Shown piece by piece: positions 45,517 through 54,761 of a stretch of 64,000 bases of DNA. The stretch's first letter is position 1. Each line of letters begins with the position of its first letter. Both the position numbers and the translations under genes were made by a program. Origin of the DNA: JANQFV01 sp964468185 (GTDB taxonomy: Bacteria > Planctomycetota > Phycisphaerae > UBA1845 > Fen-1342); the NCBI GenBank assembly GCA_964468185.1, contig CAYXTR010000022.1, positions 1 through 64,000 of the forward strand, written 5' to 3'. The notes beneath the pieces are model-generated. The model worked only from the letters and a program-made list of their open reading frames with translations, was not told where the DNA came from and did not search any database.

Positions 45517-46293
45517 TCAGTCGCCGCGTACGGCACGCATGACGTCTTCGCAGAGGTGGCCGTTGGTGGCGATGACCTCAGGGCGGGTGTGGTCCTGTTT
45601 GCCCGTCCAGTCGGTGAGGGTGCCGCCGGCTTCGGTGACGACGGGGACCAAGGCGGCGACGTCCCATATTGCCATCAGGGGATCGAGGACGATTTCGGCG
45701 CGGCCGGTGGCGAGCAGCGCGTAGCCATACGCGTCGGACCAGCCGCGATCGCAGGAGACGGCATCGCGCAGGCGTTCGAAAGCGTCGCCGCGGTTCTGCT
45801 GGTAGAGTTGCTTCGTGCCCGTGACGATGAGGCGGGCATTGGCGAGACTGGTCACATCCGAGACGCGGGCGGGTCGGCCGTTCCAGCGGCAACCCAACCC
45901 GCGGGCGGCGGAAACAGTTTCGCGCAGGGCGGGCATGTGGATGACGCCGACGACCATTTCGCCCTCCCATTCGAGGCCGACGAGGACGCTGTAGAGCGGG
46001 ACGCCGCTAATGAAGGAGATGGTTCCGTCGATTGGGTCGAGGATCCAGCGGGCGGGGCCCAGGGCGGGTTTTTCGCCGAACTCTTCGCCGACGATGCCGT
46101 GCTCGGGGTAGACGGTTTCAATACGGTTGCGCAGCAGCTTTTCGGCATTGCGGTCGGCGACGGTGACGGGGCTGTTATCGGGTTTGCGTTCGGCCGTGAC
46201 AGCGGCGTGAAAGTGCTCCAAGGTGAGGGCCCCCGCGTCCTCTGCGATGGTGACGGCGAAGTCCAATAATTCCGGCAATTGCTGAGATTTCAT
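45517..46293 (-). CDS. inositol monophosphatase family, histidinol-phosphatase-like
   Basis: This 258-residue cytosolic enzyme has the metal-dependent phosphatase signatures of the family: VTVADRNAEKLLRNRI near residue 45, IVGEEFG near 67, WILDPIDGT near 83 and WDVAALVPVVTEAGG near 207. These residues bind the magnesium ions used to hydrolyse a phosphate monoester. The GEEFG loop and the overall length resemble HisN-type histidinol phosphatases more than classic inositol phosphatases, but substrate cannot be decided from sequence. CAGGAG lies about 9 bases before the ATG at 46293. It converges with the selenoprotein gene and diverges from the C25 peptidase gene. Confidence 0.85.
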   Translation of the reverse strand: MKSQQLPELLDFAVTIAEDAGALTLEHFHAAVTAERKPDNSPVTVADRNAEKLLRNRIETVYPEHGIVGEEFGEKPALGPARWILDPIDGTISFISGVPLYSVLVGLEWEGEMVVGVIHMPALRETVSAARGLGCRWNGRPARVSDVTSLANARLIVTGTKQLYQQNRGDAFERLRDAVSCDRGWSDAYGYALLATGRAEIVLDPLMAIWDVAALVPVVTEAGGTLTDWTGKQDHTRPEVIATNGHLCEDVMRAVRGD

Positions 46294-46400
46294 GGGATCT
46301 GGCTCCTGTTTCTCGCAGGGAACGACACGGGCGTAGTGCGCGGCGTCGCGCGCACATTAGCGGTCGAAAGCAGTTGGGGATCAAGTGGAAAAGCGGATTG

Positions 46401-46434
46401 ATGCTTCGCAAAGACGACAAGGGGGTGTTATATT
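46401..46434 (+). promoter_or_regulatory. upstream element of first C25 peptidase gene
   Basis: ATGCTTC at 46401-46407 is followed after 18 bases by TGTTATATT, with GACAA between them. The same arrangement, with the same 18-base spacing, occurs before the second C25 peptidase gene. TATATT could be a -10 box, about 225 bases before the start codon, implying a long leader. No other gene occupies the 365 bases 46294-46658. Confidence 0.45.
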
Positions 46435-46658
46435 GTGGAAGTCGGATTTTGTGCGGGGTCAGAGCGTGGCCCTGATGCGCTGGATTTGGAGAGCGTTGTG
46501 CTCCGTGGTGAGTTCCCACCGCGGGAGCGAAGAGTTTCACTTTGCGTATTTCGCTGTTCAACCAATCGCGCGCGGTTTTGGCGTGCGCGACCGTCGGCCC
46601 GGCGTTTTCGGCCGGTCGGCCATTCTTACCTCTTTATCGATCGGTAAAGGAGCGATTC

Positions 46659-49600
46659 ATGCGACACCCATGGAAGATGTCCTGGCGCGGTGCGGTGACC
46701 CTGCTGGGGTTGGCGGTAGCCTCGAGTGCTGTAGCGGCGGATAGCTGGCTGGCGGTCAGTTCGGCGGGCGTACAGCTTGCTGATACCTCGGCGGTGCAGG
46801 CCCCCGCGTTTGAGATTCATCAGTCAGATCTGAATGGGCTGGTGGTCAGCAGTCATCTGCATGGACTGCAGGTTGCTTCGCGCGCGAATGACGCTGGGAA
46901 GTTTGTGGAGCTGTCGTGGCCGGGCGCGAAGCCTTCGGGTGCGGTTGGCACGCCGGCGCTGCCGGTGATTCGCGAGTTGTTCGTGGCGCCGGCGGGCGCG
47001 ACGATTTCCGTGCAGTCTGACCTGGGCACGGCCGTTCTGGTTGACCAGCAGACGCTTGGGCAGCCGGTGCTGGTCTGGCCGGTGCAGCCGCCGGTGGAGA
47101 AGACGCCGGGTGCACGGGAGAATGCACCTTTCGTGCTCGATCGAGCCGGGTATGCGACGGATGCGGCATTGCCAGCCGAGCCGGTGAGCGTGAAGGAGCT
47201 GGGCGTGGTGCGTGGCCAGCGTCTGTGCATGCTGGAGATTCGGCCGGTGGCGTACAACGCGGTGCAGCAGACGTTGACGCTGTATCCGGATGTGGCGGTT
47301 GAGATCGGGTTTGACGGCGGATACCTGCCGCAGGATGCGATGAATCCGCTGCCGGGCTTCCGGCGGGTGGTGTTGAATCCGGAGATCGTGCCGCAGGGCA
47401 TGCAGCGTGGGCAGGGTAATTACCTGATCGTGGTGCCGGACACGTTTGCGATGTCGATTACGCCGTTTGCCAACGCAAAGGCGGCGCAGGGTTATACGGT
47501 GTTGACGCACCAGGTCGCTGACGGCACGTCGAACAGCGCGATCAAGAGTTACATTTCCAGCCTGTGGGGCACGCCGGACGCGCCGGACTATGTGCTGCTG
47601 GTGGGTGACACGCAGTTCATTCCGCACTGGGTGGGCCAGGGCACCGGCAGCCCGGATACGGATTTGCAGTATGGTTGCATGGACGGGTCGAGCGATTGGT
47701 ATCCGGACATTGCGGTGGGGCGTTTCCCGGTTGACAACCTGAACGAATTGAATGCGCTGGTTGCGAAGACGTTGTACGTCGAGAACGGGCCGCTGGCTGA
47801 TCCGGATTATCTGAAGCGGGCGGTGTTCATGGCCTCGGTCGACAACTACCAGATCAGCGAAGGCACGCACAACTACGTTATCAACACGCACCTGGAACCG
47901 AATGAGTACCTCTGTGACAAGCTGTACCAGGTGACGTACGGCGCAGACACGCAGGACGTGCGTGACTCGTTCAACGACGGGCGCTTTTATGGCGTGTATA
48001 GCGGCCATGGGGGGACGTACAGTTGGGCGGACGGGCCGCCCTTCTCGCAGAATGACGTGCAGAATCTCACCAACGAGAACATGTACGCGTACATTTGCAG
48101 CTTCGCGTGCGTGACGGGTGCGTTCGCCGTCGACGAGTGCTTCATGGAGACGTGGGTGCTGGTGCCGGACAAGGGTGCCGCAGTGGCCTGGGGCTCATCG
48201 GTGAACAGCTATTGGGACGAGGATGATATCCTCGAACGTGTGCTGTTTGACGCGATCTTCGACGAGGAACTGGATCGTCCGAAAGAGGCGGCCCCCATGT
48301 TTGACGAGGGCAAGATGCGTCTGCTGGACCATTATGGCCCCAGCGGCATGATTCGCCGGTACTTCGAGATGTACAACGTGATGGGTGATCCCGCGTTGCC
48401 GCTGCCGGGCAGTTGTTCGGATGCTGGTGTGCTGACGCTGGATAGTCCGAAGTATGCTTGCGAAGCGACGGCGACCGTCAGCCTGAACGACTGCGGGCTG
48501 AACCTGGACGACAATATGGTCGAAACCGTGGTGGTGGAGATCGACTCGGACTCGGAGGCGGGCGAGACGGTTCTGCTCACTGAGACGAATGCCGGCTCGG
48601 CGCTGTTTGAGGGTTCGATCATGCTCAGTGGCACTGACGATGTGGGTGTCTTGCTGGTTGCCGAGGGCGACACCGTTACGGTGACGTACGTCGATGCAGA
48701 CAATGGTAACGGCGAGCAGGTGACGGTCACGGCGGATGCCATCGTGGACTGCACCGGTCCGACGATTTCGAACGTGTCGGTCATCGAACTCGAAGCCCGG
48801 GATGCCGTGGTGGGGTTTGACGCCGACGAGATGGCGCGTGGCGTGGTCCACTACGGGCTCAGTTGCCAGAATCTGAATGAGCAGGCGGGCGGTGGCTTTG
48901 CGATGTCGCCGACCGTGGCGATCAGCGGACTGGATGACAACACGACGTACTATTTCATGGTTGAGGCGTACGATGAGGCCGGCAACATGACCGCCGACCC
49001 CGAGTGTTACACGTTTACGACGCCGGAAGTGCCGGACTTCTTTACGGAGGAGTTCACGAGCAACGATCTGGCATACCTGATGCTTACGTTCCGCGTGGTT
49101 GGTGGCAATGACCACTATGACGCCTGCGTTGAGGAGATCGCCGCGTTGCCGACGGATCCGGCGGGCGGGACGACGCTGTCGTTGAGCGATGATGATAGCG
49201 AGCAGGTTTCGGTGATGGGTGGCCAGGTTGCGCTGTATGGCGTGAGCTACTCGTCGTTCTTCGTGGGCAGCAATGGTTACATCACGTTCGGCTCGGGCGA
49301 TACGGATTATACGGAGTCGCTGGAAGATCACTTCGACATGCCGCGCATTTCAGCGCTGTTTGACGATCTCAACCCGAACAGTGGTGGCACGATCAGCTAC
49401 AAGCAGCTTGCCGATCGCGTCGCGGTGACGTGGGAAGACCTGCCGGAGTACTATTCGGAGGGATCGAACACGTTCCAGGTGGAGCTGTACTTCGACGGGA
49501 CGATCGTCATTGCTTACGAGGCGCTCGGCTCGGCGGACAACATCGTCGGTTTGTCGGAAGGTGAAGGCGTTTCGCCTGACTACCTGGAGATGGACTTGTC

Positions 49601-49811
49601 GGCATTGGGCGACTGCACGCTGCCGGGCGACATGAACTGTGATGGTGTGGTTGACTTCGACGACATCGATCCGTTCGTGCTGGCGCTGGGCGGTGAGGCA
49701 GGCTACTACGCTGCTTATCCGACCTGTAATTGGCTGAATGGTGACTGCGACGGTAACGGGACGGTGGACTTTGACGATATCAACCCGTTCGTCGCGCTGA
49801 TCGGTAACTGA
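46659..49811 (+). CDS. secreted gingipain-like C25 cysteine peptidase with dockerin domain
   Basis: This 1050-residue protein has a signal peptide (WRGAVTLLGLAVASSAVA), a propeptide-like region to about residue 240, and a C25 catalytic domain. The catalytic histidine is expected in YGVYSGHGGTYSW near residue 447 and the cysteine in AYICSFACVTGAF near 478. The middle contains beta-sandwich modules, including a fibronectin III-like segment near residue 700 (DDNTTYYFMVEAYDEAGN). Residues about 985-1050 are a type I dockerin with two calcium loops, DMNCDGVVDFDDIDPFV and DCDGNGTVDFDDINPFV, which may dock the enzyme to cohesin-like partners. AAGGAG is 7 bases before the ATG. A second related peptidase follows. 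Export through the neighbouring secretion system is possible but unproven. Confidence 0.9.
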   Translation: MRHPWKMSWRGAVTLLGLAVASSAVAADSWLAVSSAGVQLADTSAVQAPAFEIHQSDLNGLVVSSHLHGLQVASRANDAGKFVELSWPGAKPSGAVGTPALPVIRELFVAPAGATISVQSDLGTAVLVDQQTLGQPVLVWPVQPPVEKTPGARENAPFVLDRAGYATDAALPAEPVSVKELGVVRGQRLCMLEIRPVAYNAVQQTLTLYPDVAVEIGFDGGYLPQDAMNPLPGFRRVVLNPEIVPQGMQRGQGNYLIVVPDTFAMSITPFANAKAAQGYTVLTHQVADGTSNSAIKSYISSLWGTPDAPDYVLLVGDTQFIPHWVGQGTGSPDTDLQYGCMDGSSDWYPDIAVGRFPVDNLNELNALVAKTLYVENGPLADPDYLKRAVFMASVDNYQISEGTHNYVINTHLEPNEYLCDKLYQVTYGADTQDVRDSFNDGRFYGVYSGHGGTYSWADGPPFSQNDVQNLTNENMYAYICSFACVTGAFAVDECFMETWVLVPDKGAAVAWGSSVNSYWDEDDILERVLFDAIFDEELDRPKEAAPMFDEGKMRLLDHYGPSGMIRRYFEMYNVMGDPALPLPGSCSDAGVLTLDSPKYACEATATVSLNDCGLNLDDNMVETVVVEIDSDSEAGETVLLTETNAGSALFEGSIMLSGTDDVGVLLVAEGDTVTVTYVDADNGNGEQVTVTADAIVDCTGPTISNVSVIELEARDAVVGFDADEMARGVVHYGLSCQNLNEQAGGGFAMSPTVAISGLDDNTTYYFMVEAYDEAGNMTADPECYTFTTPEVPDFFTEEFTSNDLAYLMLTFRVVGGNDHYDACVEEIAALPTDPAGGTTLSLSDDDSEQVSVMGGQVALYGVSYSSFFVGSNGYITFGSGDTDYTESLEDHFDMPRISALFDDLNPNSGGTISYKQLADRVAVTWEDLPEYYSEGSNTFQVELYFDGTIVIAYEALGSADNIVGLSEGEGVSPDYLEMDLSALGDCTLPGDMNCDGVVDFDDIDPFVLALGGEAGYYAAYPTCNWLNGDCDGNGTVDFDDINPFVALIGN

Positions 49812-49917
49812 TGTACGAACTTTCGTGTCGGTCCCGGTGAAGACAAAGCTCTCGCCGGGACTGGTACGCGGGCACCGCCGGTGATCCACGGCGGCGGACC
49901 CGGATGATCGGTTTTGT

Positions 49918-49953
49918 AACGCCGCGCTCGCTGATGAGTGCGGCGTTGTTTTT
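49918..49953 (+). terminator. rho-independent terminator after first C25 peptidase
   Basis: AACGCCGC pairs perfectly with GCGGCGTT across a 14-base loop, followed by GTTTTT. It ends the transcript about 105 bases after the stop codon, so the second peptidase gene should have its own promoter. Confidence 0.8.
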
Positions 49954-50089
49954 GGGGTCTGCGGGGAGGCCCCGCTCAGACGGACGGGAGTTCGGTCCCG
50001 GATATGAGGTGATTATGGGACAAAATGGGACCGGAGGGGTCCTATCAAGTGTCGCTTGGGGGTTGGAATGCGGCGGAGTGCCCGAAAAT

Positions 50090-50123
50090 ATGCTTCTGTT
50101 TGAGACAATGGATGTGTTATCAT
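50090..50123 (+). promoter_or_regulatory. upstream element of second C25 peptidase gene
   Basis: ATGCTTC at 50090-50096 is followed after exactly 18 bases by TGTTATCAT, with GACAA between them, matching the element before the first peptidase gene. TATCAT could serve as a -10 box about 180 bases before the start codon. The surrounding stretch 49954-50303 holds no other convincing gene. Confidence 0.45.
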
Positions 50124-50303
50124 GACGATGAAGCTGACGGGCAGTTGCGGCGAGCGCTGGCCGATCGGCGCATGTGGTGCGCTGGGAAATCTGCACCAGG
50201 GACATTGTATGGTTTCGAATGGAAGCGCCGTGGGGGCCGCTGGTCTCGACGACCGCGTCTACTGTCGGCCATGCCACTTGTTGTCTTAAGGAGGAACACG
50301 TCC

Positions 50304-53114
50304 ATGCGTATGAGTCATTTTCAACAACACGGCCTGAGCGTTCGTCGCAGCGTGGCGCTCGTGGGCTGTCTCGGCGTCTTTGCGGCGGCGGCGGTAGCCG
50401 GCGGTTTGCAGTATGAAGACGAGGCCGACGTTGCGGTGCTCGAGAACACGCCCGAGCGGATTGTCGTCGAGTACGACTATGCGGACTTCATTCAGACATC
50501 GGTTGATATCAACGGGCAGAAGTTCACCGAGCTCAGTTTTCCGCACGAGCCGCAATTGCATGAGGCTGGTGCTCCAGCGCTGCCGTTTGTGCCGCGCAGT
50601 GTCATTCTGGCGGACGAGCTGAATTACGTCGTCGCCGTGGATGAGGCGGCGTCGACGTTTTACGAGCTTTACAACATTGACGTGGCGCCATCGAAGGGGC
50701 ACTTCACGCGTGATATTGATCCGGCGAGCGTGCCATATTTGTTTGACGAGGCGTTGTACCGGACGGATGCATTTTATCCGGGACAGCTAGCTGCGCTGGG
50801 GCAGCCGTACATCATGCGGGACTATCGGGGTGCCGTCATCAATACGTATCCGCTGCAGTACAACCCGGTAACGCGGACGCTACGGGTGTATACGTCGATG
50901 GTTGTCGAGGTTGTGGGTGAGCAGAACAACGCGCAGATCGTCAATCCGATGAAGCATGGTCAGGAGCCGCGGGCGCTGAGTCTGGCTTTCCACGACCTGT
51001 ACGAACAGCACTTCATCAACTACGGGTCGGCCAAGCTGTATGATCCGATGGATGAAGAAGGTGAGTTACTGATCATCTGTCACGACGCGTGGCTGGGGAA
51101 CATTCAGCCGCTGGTTGATCACAAGAATGCGATCGGTATCACGACTACCGCAGTAGGCGTATCGACGATCGGCAACAACGCGACGTCGATCAAGAACTAC
51201 ATCCAGGATGTGTACAACAGCAGTGACCTGGCATTCGTGCTGTTGGTGGGCGACAGTGGGCAGGTTGCGACGCCGTACGCCTCGGGCGGTGCGTCGGACC
51301 CGTCGTATTCGAAGCTGGTCGGTGGCGACGACTACCCGGAGATCATGATCGGGCGGTTCTCGGCCGAGAATGCCAGTCAGGTTGACACGCAGGTGCAGCG
51401 GACGATCGCGTATGAGACGCCGCCGTTCCCGGTGGATCAGGACTGGTACTGGCGTGGGGTCGGTATTGCGTCGTCGCAGGGCGCCGGCCAGGGAGACGAG
51501 GGTCAGGCCGACTACGTCCACATGGACGAGATTCGCGACTGGCTGATGGGGGTCGGCTATACGACCGTCAACCAGATCTATGACACCAACGGTGGTAATG
51601 CCTCGGACGTAACGGCCGCCCTGAACGACGGCCGCGGCGTAATCAACTACTGTGGTCACGGCAGCACGACGTCCTGGAGCACGACAGGCTTCTCGAACTC
51701 GCACATCAACTCGCTGCAGAACGCCGGCATGCTGCCGTTTATTGTCAGCGTGGCGTGTGTCAACGGTAACTTTGATGGCGCGACGTGCTTCGCCGAAGCC
51801 TGGCTGCGGGCGACCGACGGTGGTGAGCCGACTGGTGCGATTGGCGCGTACATGTCTTCGATCAACCAGTCCTGGGCGCCACCGATGGAGGGTCAGGACG
51901 AGTTCAACCTGCTGCTGACGGCGGGTGCGTATAACTGCTACGGCACGCTGTGCTACGCGGGTTCGTGTTCGATGATGGATGCCTACGGCGGTTCGGGCGT
52001 GAGCATGTTCGATACCTGGCACGTGTTTGGCGACCCGTCGCTGCGCGTGGTGGGCACGCCGGTGCCGCCGGAGGGCCTGGGTGTGTCCGGCTCGGCGTTT
52101 GATGCGGCGGGCCAGCAGGGTGGCCCGATCGCCCCGGAGAGCATGACGTACACGCTGACGAATTATGACGAAACGCCACTGGAGTATGCGGTCACGGTCG
52201 ATGGGAACTGGCTGCGCGTGGTGGATGGCAGCGGGACGATTCCGGCGCTGGGTGAGACCACGGTGACGGTCGAGTTGACCGCCTTGGCGTTCATGCTCGG
52301 CAACGGTGAATACACCGCGACGATCATGTTCGACAACGTGAGCGGTGAGGCCGGCGACACGGCGCGCGATGCGACGCTGACGATCGGCGTACCGACGGTG
52401 CAGTACGCCTGGGATATGGACACGAATCCCGGCTGGTCGGTCGAAGGTCAGTGGGAGTATGGGCAGCCGTTGGGTGGTGGCGGTCAGTATGGCGGGCCGG
52501 ACCCGACCAGCGGCCACACCGGCTTGAACGTAATCGGCTACAACCTGGAAGGCGACTACACGAACGGCATGCCGGAGTTCCACCTGACGACGGATGCGAT
52601 CGACTGCTCGAACCTATCGCAGGTCAGCCTGCGGTTCTGGCGGTGGCTGGGCGTGGAGACGTCGTACTACGATCACGCCTACATTCGCGTCAGCAATGAC
52701 GGTCTGAACTGGACGACGATCTGGGAGAACGACGGTGCCGTCACCGACAGCTCCTGGAACGACCTGTCCTACGACATTTCTGATATCGCCGACAACGAGG
52801 CGATGGTCTACGTCCGCTGGACCATGGGCACGACGGACAGTTCGTGGCGTTACTGTGGTTGGAATATCGACGATGTCGAGATCTGGGGTCTGGCGGCCAC
52901 GTCGCCAACGATCCCGGGTGATATGGACTGCAGTGGTGCCGTCGATTTCGACGACATCAGTCCGTTCGTACTGGCCATGGCTGGCGTCGACGCGTACGCG
53001 GCCCAGTATCCAGACTGCAACTGGCTCAACGGTGACATGAACGGCGATAACAACGTCGACTTTGACGATATCAACCCGTTCGTGGCGCTGCTCAGCGAGT
53101 TGTTTGATCTGTAA
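50304..53114 (+). CDS. second secreted C25 peptidase with jelly-roll and dockerin domains
   Basis: This 936-residue protein has a signal peptide (RRSVALVGCLGVFAAAAVAG) and a C25 catalytic domain, with the histidine in VINYCGHGSTTSW near residue 450 and the cysteine in FIVSVACVNGNF near 482. A beta-sandwich follows at about 600-695, then a MAM/jelly-roll-like domain at about 700-870 (WDMDTNPGWSVEGQWEYG at its start, WRYCGWNIDDVEIWG at its end). The C-terminal dockerin at about 872-936 has loops DMDCSGAVDFDDISPFV and DMNGDNNVDFDDINPFV. AAGGAGG sits 9 bases before the ATG at 50304. Architecture after the catalytic domain differs from the upstream paralogue, so this is not a recent duplicate. The jelly roll may bind carbohydrate or protein. 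Confidence 0.9.
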   Translation: MRMSHFQQHGLSVRRSVALVGCLGVFAAAAVAGGLQYEDEADVAVLENTPERIVVEYDYADFIQTSVDINGQKFTELSFPHEPQLHEAGAPALPFVPRSVILADELNYVVAVDEAASTFYELYNIDVAPSKGHFTRDIDPASVPYLFDEALYRTDAFYPGQLAALGQPYIMRDYRGAVINTYPLQYNPVTRTLRVYTSMVVEVVGEQNNAQIVNPMKHGQEPRALSLAFHDLYEQHFINYGSAKLYDPMDEEGELLIICHDAWLGNIQPLVDHKNAIGITTTAVGVSTIGNNATSIKNYIQDVYNSSDLAFVLLVGDSGQVATPYASGGASDPSYSKLVGGDDYPEIMIGRFSAENASQVDTQVQRTIAYETPPFPVDQDWYWRGVGIASSQGAGQGDEGQADYVHMDEIRDWLMGVGYTTVNQIYDTNGGNASDVTAALNDGRGVINYCGHGSTTSWSTTGFSNSHINSLQNAGMLPFIVSVACVNGNFDGATCFAEAWLRATDGGEPTGAIGAYMSSINQSWAPPMEGQDEFNLLLTAGAYNCYGTLCYAGSCSMMDAYGGSGVSMFDTWHVFGDPSLRVVGTPVPPEGLGVSGSAFDAAGQQGGPIAPESMTYTLTNYDETPLEYAVTVDGNWLRVVDGSGTIPALGETTVTVELTALAFMLGNGEYTATIMFDNVSGEAGDTARDATLTIGVPTVQYAWDMDTNPGWSVEGQWEYGQPLGGGGQYGGPDPTSGHTGLNVIGYNLEGDYTNGMPEFHLTTDAIDCSNLSQVSLRFWRWLGVETSYYDHAYIRVSNDGLNWTTIWENDGAVTDSSWNDLSYDISDIADNEAMVYVRWTMGTTDSSWRYCGWNIDDVEIWGLAATSPTIPGDMDCSGAVDFDDISPFVLAMAGVDAYAAQYPDCNWLNGDMNGDNNVDFDDINPFVALLSELFDL

Positions 53115-53140
53115 GCCGGCGGTTGATTGAGACTACCTAG

Positions 53141-53182
53141 GACCCCGCGCGTGTGCTACGCAACGCGTGGGGTCTTTCTTTT
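53141..53182 (+). terminator. rho-independent terminator after second C25 peptidase
   Basis: GACCCC with inner CGCGT pairs with ACGCG and GGGGTC, giving a long GC-rich stem, followed by TTTCTTTT. It lies 26 bases after the stop codon. Confidence 0.88.
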
Positions 53183-53487
53183 GAAGGGGTGGCGCGAGAC
53201 GGGGACACCCCGCAGCTTGGGTTGACCAGTGGCATGCGTGTTTGGGGGGGCAAAACAGCGGAAGCGCTACATCCATTCGCCAGCTAGCGCCGGGCCTGCC
53301 GCTCCGCCGGCAAGGTCCATGTCAGCCCGCGCTCAGCACCCACGGGCGCAGCCAAGAGGCGCTGCAGCGAATCAAGGCGCGGGTGCGCGAGCCTGGCGCA
53401 GTCAATACGCCCGCCTACGCCGAGGCGATGACGCTAGCCGCGCCCTATAATCTCGGGTAAGCGTGCTCGTCGAGCCGGAGGTGTGCT
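53183..53487. other. intergenic region, no convincing gene
   Basis: Short overlapping open frames exist on the plus strand at 53229-53460, but they match nothing I recognise and have no ribosome site. The last bases before 53488 hold GGAGG, the ribosome site of the next gene. Confidence 0.5.
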
Positions 53488-53865
53488 ATGCCTTTACTTG
53501 TGATCGTGATCGGTACTGCGCTGCTGATTCTGGGAGGGGCAGGTTACGTAGCCACGGGCATGGTGAGTTGGACGGCCCTGATCCCTGCGTTTTTCGGGTT
53601 GCCGCTGGTTGTATTGGGCTGGGTCGCTCAGAAGCCGGCGTGGCGCAAGCATGGGATGCACGCAGCAGCGGGAGTCGCATTGCTGGGGCTGTTGGGCAGC
53701 TTGCGCGGGGTGCCGGACGCGTTTACATTGATGGTCGGAGGCGAAGTGGACCGCCCGGGGGCAGCGCTTTCGCAGGCGCTCATGGCGGCGTTATGCCTGG
53801 TTTTGGTGATCGTGGCAATCAAGTCGTTCATTGATGCTCGTCGGCGCCCGACTGCGACGAGCTAG
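53488..53865 (+). CDS. small four-helix membrane protein of unknown function
   Basis: This 125-residue protein has four hydrophobic segments: residues 3-24 (LLVIVIGTALLILGGAGYVA), 27-46 (SWTALIPAFFGLPLVVLGWV), 56-75 and 93-113 (SQALMAALCLVLVIVAIKSF), with a short basic C-terminus. GGAGG lies 7 bases before the ATG. I do not recognise the family; small proteins of this shape are common and uncharacterised in planctomycetes. It stands alone between a terminator and a tRNA gene. Confidence 0.75.
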   Translation: MPLLVIVIGTALLILGGAGYVATGMVSWTALIPAFFGLPLVVLGWVAQKPAWRKHGMHAAAGVALLGLLGSLRGVPDAFTLMVGGEVDRPGAALSQALMAALCLVLVIVAIKSFIDARRRPTATS

Positions 53866-54279
53866 ATGCCGTTGGCCCGTTCAATCGTGAGTATCCCGCA
53901 ACGCTTGGATCGGCATGGCAGAACGGCCTTCCAGGATCTGAATGGCGGTATTTTGCGGCGGGGTCCTTTCAATAGCTTGGCCATCGGGGAGGCGCCCGGT
54001 CCACCGTCGGCGCGGCTTCTGGTTGTGCCGGTACTGCTCCCCCGTAAGCGGATGTGCGTGGGACACTCCCGGAAACACAAAGGCCTGCCAGTCCACCACT
54101 TAGGACTCGCAGGCCTCAGAATCGACGGAGAGGGCGGGATGCGCTGCGCGGCGCCTGCGGCGTCGTCCCGGCGTACGTTCGCTGCGCTCACTGGCGGGTT
54201 CTCATCCCGCCCCTCGGCACACGATGACGATCCCCACTACCCCCCCCACGTGGCTGCAACAAAACAGGTATTTGAAAAT
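53866..54279. other. intergenic region upstream of tRNA-Ser with inverted repeat
   Basis: No convincing gene is seen. GGGCGGGATG at 54131-54140 plus one base is mirrored by CATCCCGCCC at 54203-54212, enclosing about 60 GC-rich bases. The first arm also belongs to a 14-base copy of the neighbouring tRNA-Ser 3' end. Confidence 0.45.
54127..54140. repeat. 14-base direct copy of tRNA-Ser 3' end
   Basis: GGAGAGGGCGGGAT occurs here and again at 54281-54294, where it is the 3' end of tRNA-Ser on the minus strand. It may be a remnant of a second tRNA copy or an attachment-site-like duplication; chance is not excluded. Confidence 0.5.
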
Positions 54280-54370
54280 CGGAGAGGGCGGGATTCGAAC
54301 CCGCGGTGGGGTCTATTGTCCCCACGACGGTTTAGCAAACCGTTGCCTTAAGCCGCTCGGCCACCTCTCC
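54280..54370 (-). tRNA. tRNA-Ser (anticodon GCU)
   Basis: The minus strand folds into a full class II cloverleaf: acceptor GGAGAGG with CCTCTCC, anticodon stem ACGGT/ACCGT around loop TTGCTAA (anticodon GCT, reading AGC/AGU), a long variable arm typical of serine tRNAs, and T arm GCGGGTTCGAATCCCGC. The discriminator is G, as expected for serine. CCA is not encoded. Confidence 0.97.
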
Positions 54371-54761
54371 AGTATCCGCATGCACGGATGCGCACACCAA
54401 CATGGGCTAGTCCTCGTGTCTCCATGCTGAGACCAGCGTGGCGCCCCAGGGGCGGCCATCGTAGCGCATAGCCCGTGTACCTAACTACCAGATTCTAAGC
54501 CCAAGCGCCGCCATGTGCAATGCTGGCGGATGGAACGTGCAAATGCTGCCAGCCCGTGGCGGACCGGGAGCTTGTGGTCGGCAACCGCTTCCTCCAACCC
54601 GGCATTGTCACACTGTGCACAATACCCACAACATGGTCAACCAGCGGGGATGCGCGACGGTATTATCGCGGACCTGCGGTTAGTCTGTTGGCTCGAACGT
54701 CGCGCAGCGTTGCGCTGACAGGCCCCGGGCCAGTGCAGCCAGCGCTTTCACGGAGTCGACT
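54371..54761. other. intergenic region, no convincing gene
   Basis: Several short plus-strand frames cross these 391 bases, but none shows family motifs. If the phosphotransferase fragment that follows was once complete, its N-terminal half would have occupied this stretch; no trace of it is visible in any frame. Confidence 0.5.

Noticed and set aside
53242..53460. 72-residue plus-strand frame between the peptidase terminator and the membrane protein
   Set aside because: It overlaps another frame and has no ribosome site or recognisable family.
54224..54430. Plus-strand frames crossing tRNA-Ser
   Set aside because: The peptide around GGIRTRGGVYCPHDGLA is an antisense translation of the tRNA, not a protein.
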